Made by a program: the position numbers and the translations under genes
DNA from: JBDSSS01 sp039928615
GTDB lineage: Bacteria > Actinomycetota > Actinomycetes > Actinomycetales > Dermatophilaceae
Direction: 5' to 3'
NCBI GenBank assembly: GCA_039928615.1
Contig: JBDSSS010000138.1
Coordinates: forward strand, 1 to 19,377
Length of the DNA: 19,377 nucleotides
Shown here: piece by piece, positions 13,894 through 19,377 of the stretch
Position numbering within the stretch: position 1 is the stretch's first letter
Layout of the letters: each line of letters begins with the position of its first letter
The notes under the pieces: generated by a model
Told to the model about the DNA's origin: nothing
What the model saw: only the letters and a program-made list of their open reading frames with translations
Database searches by the model: none

Positions 13894-14772
13894 GTGGAGA
13901 TCCCGACCCTGCTGAGCGAGCGCGACTGGCGCGCACACGAGGCGGCGCACGAGGCTCGCGTCGACGCCGCGACGGCTGGCCACCGGGCACGTCGGGCCGA
14001 CGGACGACGGCACCCGGTCGAGGACTTCCTCTTCACCTACTACGCATTCAAACCGGCCCAGCTGCGACGCTGGCACCCCGGGGCCGGGGTCGGTCTCGTA
14101 GGGGGCTCCACTGCGGCACAGAGAGAGTGGCGCTTCTACCGGCTGCAGGACGACGTCGTATCGGTCGACGTCGACGCGTTCCTCGAGGCCCGCGGAGACA
14201 CCGTGCGCTTCGTGCGCGACCTGCTGAGCCGGACCGCGGCCCGGCCCGGGCGCTTCGGCTGCTTGGGACTGCACGAGTGGGCCATGGTCTACCGGCTCGA
14301 CTCCTCGGACGTCCGGCATGCGGGCTGGCCGCTACGGCTGGGTCCCGAGGGGACCGACGCCGTTGTGGAGAGCCACCAGGTCGCGTGCTCGCACTTCGAC
14401 GCCTTCCGCTTCTTCACGCCCGAGGCCGTCCCGCGCAACCTGCTCTCCCCCACCCGGGCCGACCAACCGGCATTCGAGCAGCCCGGGTGCCTCCATGCCG
14501 GGATGGACCTCTACAAGTGGGCCCACAAGCTCGTCCCGGCGGTCTCGAGCGAGCTCGTCATGGAGTGCTTCGAGCTCGCCCGGGAGATCCGCTCCCTCGA
14601 CATGCGAGCCGCCCCGTACGACCTGCGTGAGCTCGGCTACGAGCCGGTGCGCATCGAGACGCCCGAGGGCAAGGCGGAGTATGCCGCCGCGCAGCGGGCC
14701 TTCTCGGTCCGCGGTCAGCAGCTGCGGGAGCGCATGGTCTCTGCGTGCGACCGCGTCCTCGAACCCTCCTGA
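13894..14772 (+). CDS. Conserved actinobacterial protein, usually labelled 3-methyladenine DNA glycosylase
   Basis: A 292-aa protein belonging to a family I recognise by its invariant blocks: LLSERDWRAHEAAHEARVDA, HPVEDFLFTYYAFKPAQL, RWHPGAGV, RFGCLGLHEWAMVYR, VVESHQVACSHFDAFRFFTP, EQPGCLHAGMDLYKWAHKL and SLDMRAAPYDLRELGYEPV, ending RIETPEGKAEYAAAQRAF. The glycosylase name is widely used, but I see no helix-hairpin-helix or AlkA/Tag/AAG catalytic motif. Conserved His, Cys and acidic residues (for example CSHFDAFRFF) hint at an enzyme of another kind. The start at GTG 13894 fits the predicted transcription start and the family's N-terminus; earlier in-frame codons overlap the divergent gene. 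It stops 17 bases from the convergent DUF3626 gene. Confidence 0.85.
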   Translation: MEIPTLLSERDWRAHEAAHEARVDAATAGHRARRADGRRHPVEDFLFTYYAFKPAQLRRWHPGAGVGLVGGSTAAQREWRFYRLQDDVVSVDVDAFLEARGDTVRFVRDLLSRTAARPGRFGCLGLHEWAMVYRLDSSDVRHAGWPLRLGPEGTDAVVESHQVACSHFDAFRFFTPEAVPRNLLSPTRADQPAFEQPGCLHAGMDLYKWAHKLVPAVSSELVMECFELAREIRSLDMRAAPYDLRELGYEPVRIETPEGKAEYAAAQRAFSVRGQQLRERMVSACDRVLEPS

Positions 14773-14789
14773 GGTCGCGCGGGACTCGC

Positions 14790-15572
14790 CTACTGGCGGC
14801 CGAATCGCGCCAGGCAGTGCCACAGCCACTTGACCGCCTGGGGATCGGCCGTCCTCGACGCCGCGGCCAGCCGGGCGGGAGTGATCTCGCCACCCAGCGC
14901 GCGCGCCAGCGCGACCGGCACGGGGCCCCGGTAGGAGGGGTCGATCGACTGCGCCTGCACCCGATAGCCGCGGTGCTGCTCGACGGGGCAGCCGAGACGC
15001 GCGAGCACCCCCACATGCGCCTCACGATCGCTGGGATCGATGACGAGGGCCTCCACGTCCCGACCGATCACCACGCCGCCGTGGACGTGGGCCTCGACGT
15101 AGTCGTTCAGGGGATCGTCGAGCGGTAGGTCGGTGGCACCGTTGGGCAACGACGACGGGTCGAGCGCAACGGCGTCGGCGAGTCGACACAGCTCGGCGAG
15201 CATGTCCGGGCCACCGATCGCGCTCGGGTCGTAGACGCTGTCAGGCCAGCAGAAGGTGGCTCGGTCGGCGACCTCCGGACGCAACCGCAGGTACGCCGAG
15301 CCGAACCGAGGCGACGCACCGTAGGGATCGGCGTGGCGGTTCCAGGCACCGTAGACGGGTCGTCCCTCGGCATCGGCTACGTCGTACCGACCGTCGAAGA
15401 GCCTGCTCTCCCATCGCCACCGGTCACCCCCCGGGTGAGCCGTCAGGCCACCGTTGGACGTGCCGGTCTCCCACTGGCTGCGGTAGACCCCTGACGTCGC
15501 GATCGCGTCGAGCACCGTGCCCTCGCCATAGGGCCACCCCGGGTGGAAGTGAAGCACGATTCGCGTGGTCAT
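14790..15572 (-). CDS. DUF3626 protein
   Basis: A 260-aa protein of unknown function matching the DUF3626 family. Conserved stretches are VLHFHPGWPYGEGTVLDAIA, TSGVYRSQWETGTSNGGLTA, PGGDRWRWESRLFDGRYD, VYGAWNRH, GASPRFGSAYLRLRPEVADR and YVEAHVHGGVVIGRDVEALVIDP. The ATG at 15572 fits the family's start at TRIVLHFHP. It is preceded by TATCCT ending six bases upstream and has no Shine-Dalgarno. The pattern of an early R/S motif, a central YG...GS block and a late Glu-x-x-x-His stretch is reminiscent of ADP-ribosyltransferase-like folds, but that is only a suggestion. It is downstream of the DUF222/HNH gene on the same strand. Confidence 0.82.
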   Translation of the reverse strand: MTTRIVLHFHPGWPYGEGTVLDAIATSGVYRSQWETGTSNGGLTAHPGGDRWRWESRLFDGRYDVADAEGRPVYGAWNRHADPYGASPRFGSAYLRLRPEVADRATFCWPDSVYDPSAIGGPDMLAELCRLADAVALDPSSLPNGATDLPLDDPLNDYVEAHVHGGVVIGRDVEALVIDPSDREAHVGVLARLGCPVEQHRGYRVQAQSIDPSYRGPVPVALARALGGEITPARLAAASRTADPQAVKWLWHCLARFGRQ

Positions 15573-15578
15573 CGCGCG

Positions 15579-15584
15579 AGGATA
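15579..15584 (-). promoter_or_regulatory. -10 element of the DUF3626 gene
   Basis: TATCCT on the minus strand, followed by six bases and then the ATG at 15572, predicts a leaderless transcript. CGGACG 18 bases upstream is at best a partial -35. Confidence 0.5.
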
Positions 15585-15691
15585 GCCACCGACGACATGG
15601 CCCGTCCGCGGAGCTTCGAGGCGTGCCTTGCGCGGGCGTGAAGCGGCCGCTCGCCATGCAGTCGACAGCCCTCGGCTCGCCCTCACCGGTC

Positions 15692-17167
15692 TCAGGAGGC
15701 GAGGGCCTGCTCGAACCACGCTTCGACGTCACTACGCGCCCGGTCGGGTCGATGGCCCGGGAGCAGCGGAGGGGCGGTCGAGCGGTAGCGATGCCCTGTG
15801 GGAGTGACCGTCTCCACCGCATGAGGTGCGCCGGGCCGCCGAGGCGACAGGGACCTCGCCCTGAAGCCGGGGAGCTGCTTGGTGAGGTTGCACCGAACGC
15901 ACAGGCCCTGCCCGTTCTCCGCCGTCGTGGGCCCACCGTCGGCGTGGTCGCGGATGTGGTCGACGTGCCGGACCGGGGCGTCGCACCACGGGGTCCGGCA
16001 GGTTGCGGCGTCACGCGTGAGCAGGTACCGACGCAGTCCACCGTCGAAGGTGCGGCGGGTCGAGTCCATCGCGACGAGGGCGCCGGTCGACGGGTGGGTG
16101 TAGAGCCGTCGCAGCCAGGCCGCAGCCTCGGGCACGGTGTCGACGGTCCCGCCCAGCAGACTCCGAGCCCACTGGGCCGGCACGGAGCCGTAGCCGAGGA
16201 GCTGGGCCGGGCAGTCGTCGCCCGCGAGCAGGGACCGGTCTGTGATCACGAGCTGGACCTCGACCGGCACTGCATCAGCCCGTTCCTGGCCGGTGACGCG
16301 GGTGACGAGGGCATCAGCCATCACCTGGCCCTTGCCTCGCTCGTCGCCGGCGGCCCGTGCCGAGTCGGCAGCGGCCGTGAGTGAGGCGTGGACGGCCACG
16401 GCCTGGGCGACCGGCAGCAACGCCGTGACGTAGGCCATCGTGTCGGGGTCCGGGCGGATCGTCACCCGGCGATCGGCCTCGGCGCGAGCCGCCCGAGCCA
16501 TCACCGCCTCGGCATCGATGCGATAAGCCACAGCGCGGACCCGCCGGGCAAGCTCTTTGTCGCCGAGGGCGCCGACACCCTCACCCGCGTGCGCCCCGGC
16601 CACCACCTCGGCGTCGACGGCAGAGCGCTGCTCCGAGCCCAGACCCGCCGTCTCACGCACGACGATGAGGGCTCGGGCCTCGCTCAGCTCGCCCGCCTCG
16701 AGGGCGGCCAGGGTGTGCGGCATCTCGCGCGTGAGGGCGAGCGCGAGACCGACGTGCTGCGCGCCGCGGACCGGTGACTCGTGGCGGGCCAGGGCCACCT
16801 GCGCCGCTACCCCGGTCGCCGGGGACGGGCGCCGGCGCCGAGACCTCTGCGTGGGACCGTCCGTCGTGGCCGCCTCCGGGAGGGAGGCCGCCCGCGCCTC
16901 CTCCCGGGCCGCCCGCCACGCGTCGAAGTCGCCGGCAGCCGAGCACCGCCGCGCCCGCTCGCGACACTGCGCCGCAACATCCGACTGCGACTCGACGAAG
17001 GCCGCAGTGACCCTCACCTGCGCCGCCGCCGCCGCGGCCTTGACTCTCTCGAGGAGCGCGAGCTGGTCAATACGGGTCTCGTCTGCACCCACCCCGTCGA
17101 TGTCCGACAGAGCCGACACGAGGCCCGCAAGAGCCTCGGTGCTTCCTGTCGCGAGCCCATCGATCAT
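15692..17167 (-). CDS. DUF222/HNH endonuclease domain protein (13E12 repeat family)
   Basis: A 491-aa protein of the REP13E12-like family, common and often multicopy in actinobacteria. The N-terminal and middle parts are the helical, Ala-rich DUF222 region (SARVKAAAAAAQVRVTAAF-like helix, ALEAGELSEARALIVVRETAGL, DAEAVMARAARAEADRRVTI, MADALVTRVTG). The C-terminal HNH module spans about 390-435, with paired cysteines CRTPWC and CVRC and the core RHVDHIRDHADGGPTTAENGQGLC. It should be a metal-dependent nuclease; the target and role are unknown. Some members are linked to mobile DNA or are LexA-controlled in mycobacteria. The ATG at 17167 sits seven bases after a -10-like TAGACT, again suggesting a leaderless mRNA. 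Confidence 0.9.
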   Translation of the reverse strand: MIDGLATGSTEALAGLVSALSDIDGVGADETRIDQLALLERVKAAAAAAQVRVTAAFVESQSDVAAQCRERARRCSAAGDFDAWRAAREEARAASLPEAATTDGPTQRSRRRRPSPATGVAAQVALARHESPVRGAQHVGLALALTREMPHTLAALEAGELSEARALIVVRETAGLGSEQRSAVDAEVVAGAHAGEGVGALGDKELARRVRAVAYRIDAEAVMARAARAEADRRVTIRPDPDTMAYVTALLPVAQAVAVHASLTAAADSARAAGDERGKGQVMADALVTRVTGQERADAVPVEVQLVITDRSLLAGDDCPAQLLGYGSVPAQWARSLLGGTVDTVPEAAAWLRRLYTHPSTGALVAMDSTRRTFDGGLRRYLLTRDAATCRTPWCDAPVRHVDHIRDHADGGPTTAENGQGLCVRCNLTKQLPGFRARSLSPRRPGAPHAVETVTPTGHRYRSTAPPLLPGHRPDRARSDVEAWFEQALAS

Positions 17168-17169
17168 GT

Positions 17170-17189
17170 GTTCCAGTCTACTCTGGAAC
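17170..17189. promoter_or_regulatory. Palindrome over the -10 region of the DUF222/HNH gene
   Basis: Inverted repeat GTTCCAG-TCTACT-CTGGAAC, with 7-bp perfect arms and a 6-bp centre. The minus-strand -10 candidate TAGACT (17180-17175) is embedded in it, three bases from the start codon. It looks like an operator for an unidentified repressor. It is not the actinobacterial LexA box (GAAC-N4-GTTC), because the half-sites face the other way. Confidence 0.55.
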
Positions 17190-17221
17190 CGGTACTGACG
17201 GAAGGACTTGCAAAGACCAAT

Positions 17222-17240
17222 TCAACTCCGCTGCAGTTGA
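17222..17240 (-). terminator. Weak hairpin downstream of the tetR-type gene
   Basis: TCAACT-CCGCTGC-AGTTGA has 6-bp arms and lies 37 bases past the repressor gene's stop, in a short A/T-richer gap. It could be a terminator or another operator. The support is weak. Confidence 0.3.
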
Positions 17241-17276
17241 TTTCAGTACACAGCCGATGCCTGCCACTGCGGTTCC

Positions 17277-17840
17277 TCAGCCGTTGCGGCCAACCCCCAG
17301 GCCGCGCAGGATGACCGACAGACCACCCTCGAAGGACTTCGTCGCGGCCGCAGGCGAGCGCGCCGAGAAGTCCGGATCGAGCCGCGCGGCAGTCCCCTGG
17401 TTCTGCTCCGTCGTGACGCTGCCCAGGACGTGATGGACGAGCAGGTCGGCCGCAGCCTCCCGCTCCTGACCGACGAGACCGAGCCGACCGAGCTGGCGTG
17501 AGAGCTCACGCAACGGTCCCGCGGCCTTCGGCTCCACGGCGTAGGCGAGAGCCACCACCTCTGCGCCATCAGGGACCCGGAGGACCGCGCCGCGGACCGC
17601 CAGGGAGAGGGACACGACCGCCTCCTCCGGTGGCTGGTCGGCGGACGGGACCGGGATCTCGGAGAGCAGGGCGTCGGCCACCTCGACGAGCAGCTCCTGC
17701 TTGCCGCTGACGTGCCAGTAGAGGGCGCCGGGGGCGACTTCGAGCTCGCGGGCGAGCCGTCGCATCGAGAGGTCTGCGAGGCCGTAGCGACCGAGGATGC
17801 CCACCGCGGCGTCGATCACCTGGCTTCGGCTGAGAGCCAT
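17277..17840 (-). CDS. bioQ: TetR-family repressor, probable biotin regulator BioQ
   Basis: A 187-aa TetR-type DNA-binding protein. The N-terminal helix-turn-helix is MALSRSQVIDAAVGILGRYG and LADLSMRRLARELEVAPGAL, followed by YWHVSGKQELLVEVADALL. The remaining part is the divergent ligand/dimer domain. It is transcribed divergently from bioB, with two copies of the motif TGAAC-N3-GTTCA between them. That is the BioQ operator described in Corynebacterium and mycobacteria. BioQ represses biotin synthesis genes and usually itself. The ATG at 17840 matches the start of the conserved domain; an upstream in-frame ATG at 17909 would overlap both operators and is rejected. The symbol is based on operator and context, not alignment. 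Confidence 0.85.
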   Translation of the reverse strand: MALSRSQVIDAAVGILGRYGLADLSMRRLARELEVAPGALYWHVSGKQELLVEVADALLSEIPVPSADQPPEEAVVSLSLAVRGAVLRVPDGAEVVALAYAVEPKAAGPLRELSRQLGRLGLVGQEREAAADLLVHHVLGSVTTEQNQGTAARLDPDFSARSPAAATKSFEGGLSVILRGLGVGRNG

Positions 17841-17886
17841 CCGACACCTGCCCCCGTTGACAGCCGGGCCGGGCGCCTCGGCATAC

Positions 17887-17899
17887 TGAACACTGTTCA
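17887..17899. promoter_or_regulatory. BioQ operator 1
   Basis: TGAACACTGTTCA is a perfect match to the 13-bp palindrome TGAAC-N3-GTTCA known for BioQ. It lies 38 bases before bioB and 47 bases before the repressor start on the other strand, well placed to control both. Confidence 0.8.
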
Positions 17900-17902
17900 A
17901 GT

Positions 17903-17915
17903 TGAGCATTGTTCA
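17903..17915. promoter_or_regulatory. BioQ operator 2 (one mismatch)
   Basis: TGAGCATTGTTCA departs from TGAAC-N3-GTTCA at one position. Its centre is 16 bases from that of operator 1, so two dimers would bind on roughly opposite faces of the helix. Confidence 0.65.
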
Positions 17916-17936
17916 CCGTCCCGCGCAAGGAGCACC

Positions 17937-19016
17937 ATGACCCGACGTTTCGACGACCTCGCCGCTGCCGTCCTCGACGGCAGAGCGGTCTCACCGGAGC
18001 AGGCGCTCGACGTCCTCCAGTCGGCCGACGACGAGCTGCTCGACGTCGTCTCGGCCGCAGCACGGCTGCGGCGCAAGCACTTCGGCAACACCGTCAAGGT
18101 CAACTACCTCGTCAACCTCAAGTCCGGCCTGTGCCCCGAGAACTGCAGCTACTGCTCCCAGCGGCTCGGGTCGACGGCCGAGATCCTCACGTACACGTGG
18201 CTCAAGACCGACGAGGCCCTGGAGCAGGCGGCAGCCGGCCTGCGCGGCGGCGCCACGCGTGTGTGCATGGTCTCGAGCGGCCGAGGGCCGACCGACCGCG
18301 ACGTCGAGCGGGTGGCCGGGATGGTGGGGGCGCTCAAGCAGGAGCACCCTCAGGTCGAGGTGTGCGCCTGCCTCGGACTGCTCAAGGACGGTCAGGCCGA
18401 GCGTCTGCGCGAGGCCGGCGTCGACGCCTACAACCACAACATCAACACGGCCGAGTCGCACCACGACGCGATCGTCACGAGCCACACCTACGCCGACCGC
18501 GTCGCCACGGTGACCCGGGCCAAGGACGCCGGACTCTCCCCCTGCTCCGGGCTGATCGCCGGGCTCGGTGAGACCGACGAGCAGCTCGTCGAGGCGCTCT
18601 TCGCGCTGCGTGACCTCGACAGCGACTCGATCCCGGTCAACTTCCTCATGCCCTTCGACGGCACCCCGCTCGAGGGCACCTGGGAGCTCACCCCCGGCCG
18701 CTGCGTGCGGATCCTCGCCATGGCGCGCTTCGTCTGCCCCGACCGGGAGATCCGGATCGCCGGGGGCCGCGAGATGCACCTCCGATCACTGCAGGCCCTC
18801 GCCCTCCACGTCGCGAACTCGATCTTCCTCGGCGACTACCTCACGTCCGAGGGACAGGCCGCCGAGGCCGACCTCGAGCTGCTCCGCGACAACGGCTTCG
18901 TCGTGCTGGGCGCCGAGACGCCCGAGACCGAGACCGCGCTCGTCGGCGGTGGCGCCTCCCACGACCCCGTCAAGCGGCGTCGCGGCGCGGGGACGCAGTC
19001 CCTCCCCAACGCGTGA
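17937..19016 (+). CDS. bioB: Biotin synthase
   Basis: A radical SAM enzyme that inserts sulfur into dethiobiotin, the last step of biotin synthesis. The 359 aa include the radical SAM cluster motif CPENCSYC (Cys66, Cys70, Cys73) and family blocks FGNTVKVNYLVNLKSGLCPE, GATRVCMVSSGRGPT, VEVCACLGLLKDGQAERL, GVDAYNHNINTAESHH, CSGLIAGLGET and IPVNFLMPFDGTPLEGT. REIRIAGGREMHLRSLQ carries the arginine that ligates the auxiliary [2Fe-2S] cluster. The ATG at 17937 has AAGGAG four bases upstream; the longer upstream frame crosses the repressor gene. It is followed directly by bioA with a four-base overlap. The BioQ operators upstream predict repression when biotin is plentiful. Confidence 0.97.
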   Translation: MTRRFDDLAAAVLDGRAVSPEQALDVLQSADDELLDVVSAAARLRRKHFGNTVKVNYLVNLKSGLCPENCSYCSQRLGSTAEILTYTWLKTDEALEQAAAGLRGGATRVCMVSSGRGPTDRDVERVAGMVGALKQEHPQVEVCACLGLLKDGQAERLREAGVDAYNHNINTAESHHDAIVTSHTYADRVATVTRAKDAGLSPCSGLIAGLGETDEQLVEALFALRDLDSDSIPVNFLMPFDGTPLEGTWELTPGRCVRILAMARFVCPDREIRIAGGREMHLRSLQALALHVANSIFLGDYLTSEGQAAEADLELLRDNGFVVLGAETPETETALVGGGASHDPVKRRRGAGTQSLPNA

Positions 19017-19377
19017 GACCGACTGTGGGCGAGACGGGTTCACTGGCGTCCCGAGACCGCGGCCTGGTCTGGCACCCCTACGCGCCGCTCGACGGGCCGG
19101 AGCCGTACTCCGTCCGCTCGGCCTCCGGTGTCCGGCTGGGACTGACGGCGCCGGACGGGACGCGTCACGACGCGATCGACGCGATGGCCTCGTGGTGGTG
19201 TGCGGTGCACGGCTATCGCCACCCGGCGCTCGACGCGGCAGCCCACGGTCAGATCGACCGCTTCAGCCACGTCATGTTCGGGGGCCTGACCCACGAGCCG
19301 GCCGTCGCCCTCGCGGAGCGTCTCACCTCGATCGCCCCCGGTGAGATGGCCCATGTCTTCTTCGCCGACTCCGGCTC
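19013..19377 (+). CDS. bioA: Adenosylmethionine-8-amino-7-oxononanoate aminotransferase (cut by window end)
   Basis: The first 121 codons of a PLP-dependent class III aminotransferase that makes 7,8-diaminopelargonic acid from KAPA, using SAM as amino donor. BioA hallmarks are LVWHPYAPLDG, DAMASWWCAVHGYRHPALDA, FSHVMFGGLTHEPAVALAERL and, at the window edge, VFFADSGS. The GTG at 19013 overlaps the bioB stop (GTGA); a second in-frame GTG at 19025 is an alternative, and neither has a clear Shine-Dalgarno. It forms an operon with bioB, though pathway order (BioA, BioD, BioB) would suggest bioD follows outside the window. The PLP lysine region is not included. Confidence 0.93.
   Translation, partial: MRPTVGETGSLASRDRGLVWHPYAPLDGPEPYSVRSASGVRLGLTAPDGTRHDAIDAMASWWCAVHGYRHPALDAAAHGQIDRFSHVMFGGLTHEPAVALAERLTSIAPGEMAHVFFADSG

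Noticed and set aside
17170..17189. LexA (SOS) box before the DUF222/HNH gene
   Set aside because: The actinobacterial SOS box has GAAC and GTTC half-sites four bases apart; here the order is GTTC...GAAC, with wrong spacing.

Overview
The window is high-GC DNA from an actinomycete. The indicators are a HU protein with a long Lys/Ala-rich tail, an F420-dependent glucose-6-phosphate dehydrogenase, many GTG starts, several apparently leaderless genes, a DUF222/HNH protein, and a gene order resembling the hupB-leuD-leuC-IclR...gltX-FAH block of Mycobacterium tuberculosis (recalled, not searched). The octamer CGGCATAC, repeated on both strands, and overall style suggest the Intrasporangiaceae (Janibacter/Knoellia/Tetrasphaera-like). 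That family-level guess is weak.

Layout. (1) 73-3176, minus strand: hup, then the leuCD operon. (2) 3177-4069: the leuC/ndgR divergent promoter, with a perfect palindrome between the -35 and -10 of a leaderless IclR regulator. (3) 4070-4394: an intergenic stretch holding a 52-bp-period tandem repeat and a hairpin. (4) 4395-6948, plus strand: a lipoprotein L,D-transpeptidase, fgd and a DUF3072 protein, closed by a two-way terminator at 6962-7012. (5) 7070-8806, minus strand: a membrane-anchored alpha/beta hydrolase. (6) 8884-9258: tRNA-Glu(CUC) and tRNA-Gln(CUG), with a promoter and a strong terminator hairpin. (7) 9233-13811, minus strand: a compact run transcribed in the order tail-tube/AAA fusion, FAH-family enzyme, gltX, GNAT, HAD phosphatase. 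(8) 13894-14772, plus strand: a conserved actinobacterial protein usually labelled 3-methyladenine DNA glycosylase. (9) 14790-17167, minus strand: a DUF3626 protein and a DUF222/HNH protein. (10) 17277-19377: a BioQ-like TetR repressor divergent from bioB-bioA, with two TGAAC-N3-GTTCA operators between them; bioA runs off the window edge.

Most of the window is core metabolism: leucine and biotin synthesis with local regulators, charging of tRNA-Glu/Gln, cell-wall cross-linking and F420 redox chemistry. The most unusual gene is 13107-13811. It joins a T4 gp19/Afp1-like contractile tail-tube domain to the Walker-B half of an AAA+ domain of the kind found in extracellular contractile injection systems. 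It has no P-loop, and no other phage or injection-system gene is visible nearby. It looks domesticated and sits in a housekeeping gene cluster. Second in interest are the over-represented CGGCATAC octamer and the 52-bp repeat array that contains it.
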